A stretch of 60,194 nt of DNA from Desertimonas flava (GTDB lineage Bacteria; Actinomycetota; Acidimicrobiia; Acidimicrobiales; Ilumatobacteraceae), in contig NZ_QKYK01000034.1 of assembly GCF_003426815.1 (NCBI RefSeq), positions 1 to 60,194 of the forward strand. Direction: 5' to 3'. Within the stretch, counting starts at the first letter, position 1. Every line of letters starts with the position of its first letter. Shown here piece by piece: positions 34,252 through 42,096 of the stretch. The notes beneath the pieces were generated by a model. The model did no database searches. It saw only the letters and a list, made by a program, of their open reading frames with translations, and had not been told where the DNA came from. Both the position numbers and the translations under genes were made by a program.

Positions 34252-35316
34252 TCATGTGCTGAACGCGGTGGCGATGTCGTCGAGCACGCGGTGGGCGGCG
34301 TAATAGTTCGACGATCCCCAGTACGTGAAGTCGGCCTCGATGACGTTGCCGGCCTGGACCGCCGGGAGTGCTTGCCACAGCGGGCTGGTGCTGATCTGGT
34401 CCCACGCGGCCGAGGTGTCGTCATCGCCGACGTAGTAGAGGGCGATGATCGATGGGGCGTCGACGTCGGGGATGCGTTCGAGGCTGAGTGAGATGTAGTC
34501 GGCGCCGGCGTCGGGCGTCTGCTGGTTGCCGGGGCGGGTGAACCCGACGTCGGCGATGATCTGGCCGGAGAAGCTCTCGGGGGTCTCGACGCGGATCTCT
34601 TCGGGACTCTGTATCCGCACGACCGACACCTCGATCGCATTGTCGTCCAGCCCGACGACTTCGCGGACCTCGGCCACATGGGTCTCGTACTCGTCGACGG
34701 CGGCCTCGGCACGCTCGGGGACGCCGAGGACGTCGGCGACATCGGTCAACATCGTCCGCCACGACATGGTGCCGTCCCACGTCAGCAGCACGGTCGGCGC
34801 GATCGCCGAGAGGTTGTCGTAGCTGTCGACCAAGTGCGGTACCTCGCCGCCCAGAATCAAGTCGGGGTCGACGGCGGCGACCGCTTCGAAGTTCACCTCA
34901 CGGGGTGCGGCGACGATCTCGAGTGTGTCGAGCGGGTAGTCGTCCGGGAGGTACGGCGCCAGGTTGGAGTTGTTGCCCTCGACACCGAACGCGGCGACCG
35001 GTTCGAACCCGAGTTGCACGACCGATGACAGCGTCGCGCCCCACAGCACCACGATCCGTTGCGGGTCGGTCGGGACCTCGACCTCGCCCAGCGGTGTGTC
35101 GACGACCCGCGTCGCCGCATCGCCTGGGTCTGAGGTGCCGGGGCCGGGCGTTGTCGATGACGGCTCGGTCGAGGCCGTGGTGTTGTCGGTTGTGGCGGTC
35201 GTCGATGCGGCGGATCTGGTGGTGGATGCGTCGGCGTCACCGCCGCCGCACGCGGCGGCGGTCAGCCCGAGTGCCGCTACCGCCAGCAGTCCTGCTGTTC
35301 GTGGCCGTCTGTTCAT
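34252..35316 (-). CDS. Ferric-siderophore-type ABC substrate-binding lipoprotein
   Basis: A 354-residue lipoprotein of the FecB/FepB cluster. The lipobox is LGLTAAAC; a Thr/Ser/Pro-rich linker precedes the domain, which runs RVVDTPLGEVEVPTDPQRIVVLWGATLSSVVQLGFEPVAAFG...LIL GGEVPHLVDSYDNLSAIAPTVLL in the usual two-lobe layout. ATG 35316 is the start that gives a proper signal peptide. It is divergent from the AraC-FhuF pair across an iron-box-like dyad (35377). No permease or ATPase gene is nearby, so it must work with a transporter encoded elsewhere. Confidence 0.88.
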   Translation of the reverse strand: MNRRPRTAGLLAVAALGLTAAACGGGDADASTTRSAASTTATTDNTTASTEPSSTTPGPGTSDPGDAATRVVDTPLGEVEVPTDPQRIVVLWGATLSSVVQLGFEPVAAFGVEGNNSNLAPYLPDDYPLDTLEIVAAPREVNFEAVAAVDPDLILGGEVPHLVDSYDNLSAIAPTVLLTWDGTMSWRTMLTDVADVLGVPERAEAAVDEYETHVAEVREVVGLDDNAIEVSVVRIQSPEEIRVETPESFSGQIIADVGFTRPGNQQTPDAGADYISLSLERIPDVDAPSIIALYYVGDDDTSAAWDQISTSPLWQALPAVQAGNVIEADFTYWGSSNYYAAHRVLDDIATAFST

Positions 35317-35376
35317 GGTGCCTCTCCCTTGGTTCGCCCGCGCCCGTCCCACGACCAGACCCGGATCTCAACGGTT

Positions 35377-35398
35377 TACCTAAGAGTAGGTATTAGGT
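35377..35398. promoter_or_regulatory. Iron-box-like dyad (DtxR/IdeR type) between divergent iron genes
   Basis: TACCT-AAGAGT-AGGTA is at 35377-35392, followed by TTAGGT at 35393-35398. The half-sites resemble the TTAGGT/ACCTAA elements of DtxR/IdeR operators, though the full 19-bp consensus is imperfect. The position between two iron genes is the stronger argument. Confidence 0.5.
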
Positions 35399-35431
35399 CT
35401 GCCAGATACCGCGGGTCTAGGGTGACAATGT

Positions 35432-36292
35432 ATGGTCCAAACTCGCCACCCCGTCCGCACCACTGGGGCCGTGGATGATGTCGGGCCGGTGGGTTGGCGG
35501 ATCTGGACGAACGACCTCGTCGGCCGGGAACGTCGCGCGATTCGTCAGCACAGCCACGAGGTTCACGAGGTGGTGTGGGGAGCGACCGGTACGCGCACCG
35601 TCGAGATCGGCCCGGACACGTGGATCATCCCTCCCACGATCGGGGTGCTCATCCCTGCGGGGACCCCGCACGGGGGGACCGTCGCGGCCGGGGCGGCCTA
35701 TCGGTGCACGCTTATCGACCCTGCGCTCGCCGACCCCGGCGTCGTCGAGCCGGTTGCGATCGCGATCACGCCGGCGTGGCGTGAGGTCATACTCCGCCTG
35801 CGCGACGAACAGTTGCCTGAGACACGACGCCGGCGCATCGAAGACGCAGCAATTGATCTCACCGAGGTGGTCGACACGCCGTCGATCATCCTGCCGCTGC
35901 CCCGCGACCCGCGGCTGCGGGAGATCGCCGAGCAGCTCATCGTCAATCCGGCCGCGGCTGACGACCTCGTCTCGTGGGGGCGACACGCCGGTGCCAGCGC
36001 CCGCACCATCACCCGGCGGTTCACCGCCGAGACCGGTCTCACGTTCGCCGAATGGCGCACCCACGCCCGCATCCGCGCCGCGCTCGTCCACCTCGCCGCG
36101 GGCACTTCGGTCGCCCACGTCGCCCGGCTCGTCGGTTACCAGACCACCGGGGCGTTCGTGAAAGCGTTCCGCCTCACCACCGGACAAGCCCCCGGCGCGT
36201 TCGCCAAGGGCACCTCGCCCTACGCGATGCACCTCGACCACACCGACAACGATGTCCCGCGCCGCTGCACACACGAGCTGGCGCCGGCATGA
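35432..36292 (+). CDS. AraC-family regulator with cupin domain
   Basis: A 286-residue regulator. The N-terminal cupin has QHSHEVHEVVWGATGTRTVEIG and PPTIGVLIPAGTPHGG. The C-terminal double helix-turn-helix is ASARTITRRFTAETGLTFAEWRTHARIRAALVHLAAGTSVAHVARLVGYQTTGAFVKAFRLTTGQAPGAF. It is co-translated with the FhuF-like gene (ATGA at 36289) and divergent from the FecB-like gene, so it probably activates siderophore uptake when a ferric siderophore is sensed. That role is inferred from context. Confidence 0.88.
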   Translation: MVQTRHPVRTTGAVDDVGPVGWRIWTNDLVGRERRAIRQHSHEVHEVVWGATGTRTVEIGPDTWIIPPTIGVLIPAGTPHGGTVAAGAAYRCTLIDPALADPGVVEPVAIAITPAWREVILRLRDEQLPETRRRRIEDAAIDLTEVVDTPSIILPLPRDPRLREIAEQLIVNPAAADDLVSWGRHAGASARTITRRFTAETGLTFAEWRTHARIRAALVHLAAGTSVAHVARLVGYQTTGAFVKAFRLTTGQAPGAFAKGTSPYAMHLDHTDNDVPRRCTHELAPA

Positions 36293-37143
36293 ACCCTGCC
36301 CCGCTCGAGGGCACGCGCCAGCGGATCGCCCAGACCTTCCGCGGGTTCACCTTCGACCTCGACCACGACCACGAACGCTGGATATCGGTCGCTGCGGCGA
36401 CTGCACCGGACCGGCTCGCCTCCCGCGTCGAACATCTCACTCGTCGCTACGGCGGCCAGCGCGACGTCGCCGCCGCCTACCTCGCGATGCGGGTCGCAGC
36501 CGTCGTCGCCGGCCCCCTCGTCGGCCCCTACCTCCTCGAACGCCGGGTCCCGCTCGTCGAACCGCCCATCACATGGCTGCGCACCCACCCACAACTCGAG
36601 TTCGACCGGCTCGCCGCCGGCACATCCCACTTCGCCGCCCTCGCCGATGACCCCGACGCCGGCCACCCCGACGTCACTGTGGTCGATGCCGACGAACTCA
36701 CCGCGGTCATCGTCGGCGCGTTCGCCGAGCTGTTGGGTCCGTTGCTCGACAACCTCCGCGTCGTGGCCCCGTTCGGCCGCCGGGGCATGTGGGGACTCGT
36801 CGCCGACTCCATCGGAGGCTGCGCGCTCGCCGCGGCCCGCGAGACCGGGACCGACCACCGACCAGCCTGGACCGCCGCCAACGACATCCTCGACCGCCTC
36901 CGAGCACGCGGACTCCCGATCGGCAACCGCCCCCGACCCCTCGTCGCCACGTGCGGCGGCCGAGAGTTCCCGTTCAACATCCGCGGCACCTGCTGCCTGC
37001 GTTACAAAGCCGGCGAACCGCCCGCTCATCACGACCCGGACTTCGGCGCATACTGCCACAGCTGCCCGCTCGTCGACGACGACACCCTGCAACGCCACTA
37101 CCTCGACAACGCCCGCGAACGCCTCCAGGGCGAATCGGTCTGA
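36289..37143 (+). CDS. FhuF-like siderophore-iron reductase, 2Fe-2S
   Basis: A 284-residue protein that would release iron from imported ferric siderophores by reduction in the cytoplasm. The C-terminal cluster motif is complete: Cys235-Cys236 (RGTCCLRYKAG), Cys256 and Cys259 (YCHSCPL), matching the FhuF pattern C-C-x~19-C-x2-C. The N-terminal part is helical and variable. ATG 36289 overlaps the AraC stop. The 99 bp after it hold no gene I can support; a short frame tail (ending at 37211) has no start. Confidence 0.87.
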   Translation: MNPAPLEGTRQRIAQTFRGFTFDLDHDHERWISVAAATAPDRLASRVEHLTRRYGGQRDVAAAYLAMRVAAVVAGPLVGPYLLERRVPLVEPPITWLRTHPQLEFDRLAAGTSHFAALADDPDAGHPDVTVVDADELTAVIVGAFAELLGPLLDNLRVVAPFGRRGMWGLVADSIGGCALAAARETGTDHRPAWTAANDILDRLRARGLPIGNRPRPLVATCGGREFPFNIRGTCCLRYKAGEPPAHHDPDFGAYCHSCPLVDDDTLQRHYLDNARERLQGESV

Positions 37144-37240
37144 ACACAGACCCGCTGGCCGAGAAGTACGGCACCGGCCGCTACCGAGAAGTCTCTAGCG
37201 ACGGTTGCTGACAGCTCGTGGCTGGGAGCGCGTTCGACGT

Positions 37241-37252
37241 CGTCACGTGACG
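37241..37252. repeat. 12-bp palindrome, CGTCACGTGACG, copy 2
   Basis: Identical to copies at 13134 and 58215. It overlaps the stop codon of the minus-strand gene ending at 37243, between convergent genes. Confidence 0.6.
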
Positions 37253-37581
37253 GTGTCGGACCGCTTGTGGGCAAGGGTTCCGAGCAACGTGGCCACGACG
37301 CCGAGCATCACCGCGGCACTCGACCCGACCACCCCGTTCCCGGTACCGGGCCCGCCGTCGGCGAGCAGGAGGAACACCACTCCGGCGATCGCCGTCGCCG
37401 CACCGGCCCCGATGACGGTGCTCGGTCGAGACGCATAGCGGTCGCGGCGGCGGAAGGTCCTCCAGCCGATGACCACCACGGCGAGCCCGACGAGGGCGGC
37501 AACGGTTGGGCCAAAGCGTCCACCGGGGACCGAGACGCCGACGACGGAGTGGATGGGCAACATCGCGTCATGAACTTGCAT
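37243..37581 (-). CDS. Small three-helix membrane protein, DUF6223-like
   Basis: A 112-residue protein (ATG 37581; ATG 37563 is possible). Three hydrophobic segments are visible: VGPTVAALVGLAVVVIGW-like near residue 24, STVIGAGAATAIAGVVFLLLA, and VVGSSAAVMLGVVATLLGTL. A short basic loop (RTFRRRDRYASRP) lies between the first two. The pattern resembles small DUF6223 proteins of actinobacteria, whose role is unknown; I hold that name loosely. It is divergent from the two-component system at 37727. Confidence 0.65.
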   Translation of the reverse strand: MQVHDAMLPIHSVVGVSVPGGRFGPTVAALVGLAVVVIGWRTFRRRDRYASRPSTVIGAGAATAIAGVVFLLLADGGPGTGNGVVGSSAAVMLGVVATLLGTLAHKRSDTVT

Positions 37582-37726
37582 GCCACCGAGGGTCGTCTCG
37601 GATCGTGAACCGATGGTGAAGGTCGCGCGCACTTGCTGAGAACGCGCCGCCCCGAGATCCAGGCGCGTTCACGGCAGGTTCACAACCCGGGACGATCGTG
37701 ACGGGATGCGGTGTGAGAATCGCGAC

Positions 37727-38413
37727 GTGAGCAAGCTCGTTCTCGTGGTGGACGACGAGTCCAAGATCACCGACGTCGTCGCCGACTACTTGCGGGCGTC
37801 CGGGTTCGCCGTCGAGACCGCCGCCGATGGACCGTCGGCGTTGGCGCGTTCCCGCGCCCGGCCGCCCGACCTCGTGGTGCTCGATCTCGGCCTGCCTGGA
37901 GCGGATGGCCTGGACGTTGCCCGTGAACTCCGCCGGGGCTCGTCGGTGCCGATCATCATGCTGACGGCCCGCGGGGCGGAGACCGACCGGATCGTCGGAC
38001 TGGAAATCGGGGCCGACGACTACATCGTCAAGCCGTTCAGTCCCCGTGAGCTGGTCGCCCGCGTCCGAGCGGTGCTCCGGCGGGTCGACGGTGTGCCCAC
38101 CAAGGCCGAGCGGTTCACGGTGGGGGACGCGGTGTTCGACCTCGCCCGTCGCGAGGTCACGATCGCCGGCCGCGTTGTCGGCCTCACGGCAACCGAGTTC
38201 GACCTCCTCGTCGAGTTCGCTCGGCAGCCGGGGCGTGTGTTCACCCGTGCGCAGCTGATGGATGCGCTGCACGGCGTGGATGTCGACTCCTACGACCGCA
38301 CCATCGACGCTCACGTGAAGAACATCCGGCGCAAGCTTGAGCCGCAGCCGCGTACGCCCCGCTACCTACTGACCGTTCACGGCGTCGGCTATCGCTTCGT
38401 CGAGGGCACATGA
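37727..38413 (+). CDS. OmpR/PhoB-type response regulator
   Basis: A 228-residue regulator. The receiver has acidic pair VVDDE (9-11), phosphoacceptor Asp53 (LVVLDLGLPG), Thr80 (IIMLTARG) and Lys102 (DDYIVKPFSP). The winged-helix domain follows: VVGLTATEFDLLVEFARQPGRVFTRAQLMDALHG...YDRTIDAHVKNIRRKLE...YLLTVHGVGYRF. GTG 37727 was chosen because it sits directly before the first strand; ATG 37706 would add seven residues. It is co-translated with the kinase (overlap at 38410). Confidence 0.92.
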   Translation: MSKLVLVVDDESKITDVVADYLRASGFAVETAADGPSALARSRARPPDLVVLDLGLPGADGLDVARELRRGSSVPIIMLTARGAETDRIVGLEIGADDYIVKPFSPRELVARVRAVLRRVDGVPTKAERFTVGDAVFDLARREVTIAGRVVGLTATEFDLLVEFARQPGRVFTRAQLMDALHGVDVDSYDRTIDAHVKNIRRKLEPQPRTPRYLLTVHGVGYRFVEGT

Positions 38414-39459
38414 TGTCGGCATCCAACGCCCGGCGCGAGCACCGCCGACGGCTCCGTCGTGTCGCGATCGGGCTCGTCCTGCTGTGGGGGGTCGGCATCG
38501 CACTGGCCGTCAGCGTCGCAACAGGGCGGTTCGGCGATCTGGGAATGCCGACCGACAGCGAGGGGCGTCCCCGCGGCCTCCTCGTCATCGGCGTGGCGGT
38601 CGCAGCGGCAGCGCTGGCGGTGGCCGTCCTGTACCGGCGGGTGAGCGGCCCTGCAGGCGACCTGCTGCACGCGGCGGAGAGGATCAGCGCTGGGGAGTTG
38701 CACGACGTCGACGTCGCGGTTCGAGGACCATCGGAGCTGCGCCTGCTCGCCGCCGCGTTCAACGAGATGGCGTCCCGGCTTGCCGCCAGCCAAGAGCAGC
38801 GTCGGCGGTTCCTCGCCGACATCACCCACGAGCTCCGCAACCCGCTCGCCATCCTGCAGAGCGAGATCGAAGCGCAGCTCGACGGGGTTCGGCCGCGAAC
38901 CGACGAGCAGCTCGCGTCGCTGCTCGACGAAGCTCACAGACTCGGCCACCTCATCGATGACCTGCACACCCTGGCCCTGTCGGAGGCCGGCCAGCTCGTG
39001 CTCACCGTCGAGGCGGTGCACGTCGGCCAACTCGTCGCCGATGTCGTGCCCCGCCACACAGCAGTTGCCGCCCGGCGCGGCGTCAGCCTGAGCACGGTGG
39101 TGGCGCCCGATCTCCCGAAGGTGTGGATCGACCCCGTGCGAATTCGTCAGGTACTCGACAATCTTCTGGCCAACGCCATTCGCCACAGTCCCACGGGGAC
39201 TGAAGTTGGTGTGACGGTCGCTTCGTCCGGGGACGCCATCCTGTGCCGCATCACCGATGCCGGGCCGGGCTTTCCCGAGTGCGACCTCGAGACGGTCTTC
39301 GACCGGTTCACCAAGTCGGCTGACTCCGGCGGGAGCGGCCTGGGCCTGTCCATCGCACGTGATCTCGTCGTCGCCCACGGTGGCACGATCGAGGCGCACA
39401 ACAATCGTGGCCGCTGCGGAGCAGAAGTCTCGTTCACGTTGCCTGGCGGACATCGCTGA
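38410..39459 (+). CDS. Membrane sensor histidine kinase
   Basis: A 349-residue kinase. Two transmembrane helices (about 18-37 and 57-75) flank a very short extracytoplasmic loop of about 20 residues, so it may sense within the membrane. A HAMP-like linker follows, then phosphoacceptor His140 (FLADITHELRNPL). ATP-binding boxes are N (QVLDNLLANAIRHSP), G1 (ITDAGPGFP), F (VFDRFTKS) and G2 (GSGLGLSIARDLV). ATG 38410 overlaps the regulator stop. The divergent small membrane protein at 37243 may be its accessory or target. Confidence 0.92.
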   Translation: MMSASNARREHRRRLRRVAIGLVLLWGVGIALAVSVATGRFGDLGMPTDSEGRPRGLLVIGVAVAAAALAVAVLYRRVSGPAGDLLHAAERISAGELHDVDVAVRGPSELRLLAAAFNEMASRLAASQEQRRRFLADITHELRNPLAILQSEIEAQLDGVRPRTDEQLASLLDEAHRLGHLIDDLHTLALSEAGQLVLTVEAVHVGQLVADVVPRHTAVAARRGVSLSTVVAPDLPKVWIDPVRIRQVLDNLLANAIRHSPTGTEVGVTVASSGDAILCRITDAGPGFPECDLETVFDRFTKSADSGGSGLGLSIARDLVVAHGGTIEAHNNRGRCGAEVSFTLPGGHR

Positions 39460-39573
39460 GGCTGCATCGAGGCTGCGGCCGGCCTGCCTGCGCGGTGTGT
39501 CCACGGCGTGGGCCAGCGCGTGTCGATGACGAGTGCCGCCGTCGGACGTGGGAACCGCGGACGAGACCGGCAT

Positions 39574-39589
39574 GATTGCAGCCAATGTG
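39574..39589. promoter_or_regulatory. Candidate GntR operator, site 1 (autoregulation)
   Basis: GATTGCAGCCAATGTG contains the imperfect dyad ATTG-CAGC-CAAT (39575-39586). The same 16 bases occur again at 42736-42751. It lies about 90 bp upstream of the GntR gene and overlaps a possible -10 (CATGAT, 39571-39576). Confidence 0.6.
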
Positions 39590-39679
39590 TGAGTCATCCA
39601 TGTCGAGTCGTCGTGTCGCGCGAGGCAAACGTGACGGAGCTGGACGCGCTTCCGCTGATAGGTGTCGAGAGGGCGACCG

Positions 39680-40306
39680 ATGAGCACCCGTGACGGGGCT
39701 GCGGTCACCAAGACCGTGGAGGAGATCCGCTACAGGATCATCACCGGGTCACTGAATCCGGGTGAGGCCGTGCGGCAAGAGGACATGGCGCGGGAACTCG
39801 ACGTGAGTCGCGCGCCGGTGCGTGAGGCGCTGCGCGTGCTCGTCGACCAGGGGATGCTCGAACACCGCGTCCACACCGGCTACTTCGTCAAGAAGCGTTC
39901 GGCGACCGAGCTGCGGCAGATCTACATGATGCTCGAGTTCCTCGAGTCGCATGTCATGGCAACGATCGAGCAGCCGAGTGACGCCGCCATCGTCAGGATG
40001 CGCGCGATCAACGAGGAGATGCGGTCGTGCGTGGACTCCGATGACTGGTCACGAATGATCGACCTCAACCGGCGCTTCCACTTCGAGATCTTCCGGCTCT
40101 CGCCGCTCACCGTCGTCCTCGAGGAGCTTGAGCGACTGTGGACGATCGCCGCCCCGTACATCGCGCAGAAGTACGTGACCGTCGAGATGCGCCGGCGCAC
40201 CGTCAGTGAGCACGACGGGCTGATCACGAGTCTCGATCCATTCGATCGTGAGCGGACGAGTGCCCTGCTTGCGACGCACCGGATGCGTCGCTCCGACCTC
40301 GGCTGA
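39680..40306 (+). CDS. GntR-family regulator (FadR/FCD type)
   Basis: A 208-residue repressor. The winged helix is VEEIRYRIITGSLNPGEAVRQEDMARELDVSRAPVREALRVLVDQGMLEHRVHTGYFVKKRS. The all-helical FCD ligand domain has Asp/His metal-site residues in MIDLNRRFHFEIFRLS and VSEHDGLITSL. ATG 39680 was preferred to an upstream start that adds six residues. It opens the catabolic island; its likely operators are at 39574, 40346 and 42736. FCD regulators commonly bind organic acids, so the inducer may be a pathway intermediate. Confidence 0.88.
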   Translation: MSTRDGAAVTKTVEEIRYRIITGSLNPGEAVRQEDMARELDVSRAPVREALRVLVDQGMLEHRVHTGYFVKKRSATELRQIYMMLEFLESHVMATIEQPSDAAIVRMRAINEEMRSCVDSDDWSRMIDLNRRFHFEIFRLSPLTVVLEELERLWTIAAPYIAQKYVTVEMRRRTVSEHDGLITSLDPFDRERTSALLATHRMRRSDLG

Positions 40307-40340
40307 CCCTCAGCCTTGTCGCTCGGTGCCAACGATCGAC

Positions 40341-40371
40341 TTGCTTTGGCTCCAATCCTGGCTTCTATGAT
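40341..40371 (+). promoter_or_regulatory. Promoter with GntR operator site 2, before the RidA-RraA operon
   Basis: TTGGCTCCAA (40346-40355) is a perfect dyad; read on the other strand, the longer TTGGCTCCAATC matches TTGGCTGCAATC of sites 1 and 3 at 11 of 12 positions. It lies between a possible -35 (TTGCTT, 40341) and -10 (TATGAT, 40366-40371), where a bound repressor would block polymerase. Confidence 0.55.
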
Positions 40372-40400
40372 GGCGACGATCACGGCCGAGGAGGTAGAGC

Positions 40401-40790
40401 GTGGCGACGTCGATCGAAGTTCAGGGGCTCCATCATGGGGGGATGCCGATCCCATCGGCGGCACGGCGCGGGCCGCTGGTTGCAACGGGCGGTATCCCGG
40501 GGCTGGACCCCACCGACGGGTCGTTGCCGGGGAGGCTTGAAGCACAGGTCGCGCGAGTTTTCGCGAACATCGAGGCGATCATCGCCGCGGCCGGAGGGAC
40601 GGTCGGCGACATCGTCAAGATCACATTCCATGTGGCTGACCGATCCGCCCGGGACCTGATCAACCAGCACTGGGTGGACATGTTCCCGGACGAGGCGGCC
40701 CGCCCCGCGCGGCACACGATCGCCCGGGAGCTCGGCGGCGCGCAGCTCGTGCAGGCCGACTTCATCGCCTTCGTCGGCAGCGACGCATGA
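40401..40790 (+). CDS. RidA (YjgF)-family protein
   Basis: A 129-residue protein of the RidA fold, which hydrolyses reactive enamines/imines or deaminates aminoacrylate and aminomuconate. Signatures are PLVATGGIPGLDPTDGS, QVARVFANIEAIIAAAGGTVGDIVKITFHVADRS and the terminal strand ADFIAFVGSDA. GTG 40401 has a GGAGG site. It is the first gene of a tightly coupled operon with three RraA-like genes (next ATG overlaps its TGA). A RidA protein in a ring-cleavage cluster is reminiscent of 2-aminomuconate deaminase; this is suggestive only. Confidence 0.87.
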   Translation: MATSIEVQGLHHGGMPIPSAARRGPLVATGGIPGLDPTDGSLPGRLEAQVARVFANIEAIIAAAGGTVGDIVKITFHVADRSARDLINQHWVDMFPDEAARPARHTIARELGGAQLVQADFIAFVGSDA

Positions 40791-41446
40791 GCGACGAAAT
40801 CCGCAGGCGTTTGGAGCGGCTCGACTCCTGTGCGGTTGCCGACGCCGGAGACGCGCTCGGAATCACCACGTGGGTGCCCGGACTCGCGCCCCGATCCGGC
40901 CAGCCACGAATGGTCGGGCGCTGCGTCACGGTGCAGTTGGGAGCGCCGACCGAGGTCGGTGCCTCACGCCATCTCGGAACGGGCGCGGTCGAGGCCTCCG
41001 GGCCCGGGGACGTCATCGTCGTGGCCCACCAGGCACGCACCGACTGCGCAGGGTGGGGTGGCAACCTCTCACGGGCGGCCAAACAGCTCGGCCTGGAGGG
41101 CACCATCGTGCACGGCGCGGTGCGCGACGTCGACGAGGCGGAAGCGATCGGCTACTCGGTCTTCGCCAGTGCGGTGACGCCGGTGACAGCGAGAGGGCGC
41201 GCCCACGAACATGCCTGGGGCCAGGCGGTCGAGCTCGGTGGCGTCGTCGTCGCCAACGGTGACTGGGTGCTCGCCGATCGTTCGGGCGTGGTGTTTCTGG
41301 CAGCCGACCGGGTCGATGAGTTGCTCGGCCGAGCCGAGGTCATCGCAGAGCGAGAGGCGGCCATGGCAGCCGAGATCGATGCCGGCGCCCCCGTGAGTTC
41401 GGTGATGGGAGCCTCCTACGAGACGATGCTGGAGAAGACGTCGTGA
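40787..41446 (+). CDS. RraA/HMG-CHA aldolase-family protein, paralogue 1
   Basis: A 219-residue protein of the RraA fold, a family that includes 4-hydroxy-4-methyl-2-oxoglutarate / 4-carboxy-4-hydroxy-2-oxoadipate aldolase as well as the RNase E regulator. The Arg-Asp pair needed for metal and substrate binding is present in GTIVHGAVRDVDEAEAIGYSVFA. Unlike the other two paralogues, the position usually occupied by an acidic residue about 20 residues earlier reads WGGNL, and the GFP-type loop reads GYS. It may therefore have a different substrate. Start and stop overlap its neighbours. Confidence 0.82.
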   Translation: MSDEIRRRLERLDSCAVADAGDALGITTWVPGLAPRSGQPRMVGRCVTVQLGAPTEVGASRHLGTGAVEASGPGDVIVVAHQARTDCAGWGGNLSRAAKQLGLEGTIVHGAVRDVDEAEAIGYSVFASAVTPVTARGRAHEHAWGQAVELGGVVVANGDWVLADRSGVVFLAADRVDELLGRAEVIAEREAAMAAEIDAGAPVSSVMGASYETMLEKTS

Positions 41447-42096
41447 GCCTCCGTGAGCGACTCTCCCGGCTCGATACCCCTGCGCTCTCCGATGCCCTGG
41501 ACCGTCTGGGCATCGACGGGCAGGTCGTGGGCATCGCGCCCCTCGATCGGTCGTTTCGTCTCGTCGGTCAGGCATTCACCGTGCGGATGCTTCCCGTGGG
41601 TACCACCGGAAGGAACGTCGGCGACTACATCGACGACGTCAGGTCCGGCGACGTCGTGGTGATCGACAACGGCGGGCGACGGGACGCGACCGTGTGGGGC
41701 GACATCTTGACGACGGTTGCCCACCGCGACGGCGTCGCCGGGACGGTGATCGACGGGGTGTGCCGCGACGTCGGACGAAGCCTCGACCTCGGATATCCGA
41801 TCTACGCACGCGATGTCACGATGCGCACCGGGAAGGACCGTGTGTGTGCCGAGGCGTTCAACGAGGCGGTCCAGCTTGCCGGCGTGCGGGTGGAGCCGGG
41901 GGACTGGCTGCGGGGCGATGCCGACGGCATCGTCGTGCTCCCGCTCTCGCTCGCCGAGCGCATCGTGGACGTCGCCGAGGAGATCGACGCGACGGAGGAA
42001 GCCATTCGAGTCGCGGTCGGCGAGGGCGGCGCGCTGCTCGATGCCCGTCGCCGCTCCGGCTATCACGCGCTTCAGACCCGGAGGGCGACGCCGTGA
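41443..42096 (+). CDS. RraA/HMG-CHA aldolase-family protein, paralogue 2
   Basis: A 217-residue RraA-fold protein. The motif is complete: acidic residue in VWGDILTTVAHRDGVAGTVIDGVCRDVGRSLDLGYPIYARD, with Arg-Asp and the following GYP. C-terminal PGDWLRGDADGIVVLP is also family-typical. Of the three paralogues this is closest to the aldolase consensus, so it is the best candidate for cleaving a 4-hydroxy-2-oxo acid to pyruvate after ring opening. GTG 41443 overlaps the previous stop. Confidence 0.84.
   Translation: MSLRERLSRLDTPALSDALDRLGIDGQVVGIAPLDRSFRLVGQAFTVRMLPVGTTGRNVGDYIDDVRSGDVVVIDNGGRRDATVWGDILTTVAHRDGVAGTVIDGVCRDVGRSLDLGYPIYARDVTMRTGKDRVCAEAFNEAVQLAGVRVEPGDWLRGDADGIVVLPLSLAERIVDVAEEIDATEEAIRVAVGEGGALLDARRRSGYHALQTRRATP

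Noticed and set aside
37144-37211. Short frame tail NTDPLAEKYGTGRYREV after the FhuF-like gene
   Set aside because: No start codon or ribosome site inside the gap; the only upstream continuation runs antisense-like through the FhuF gene.
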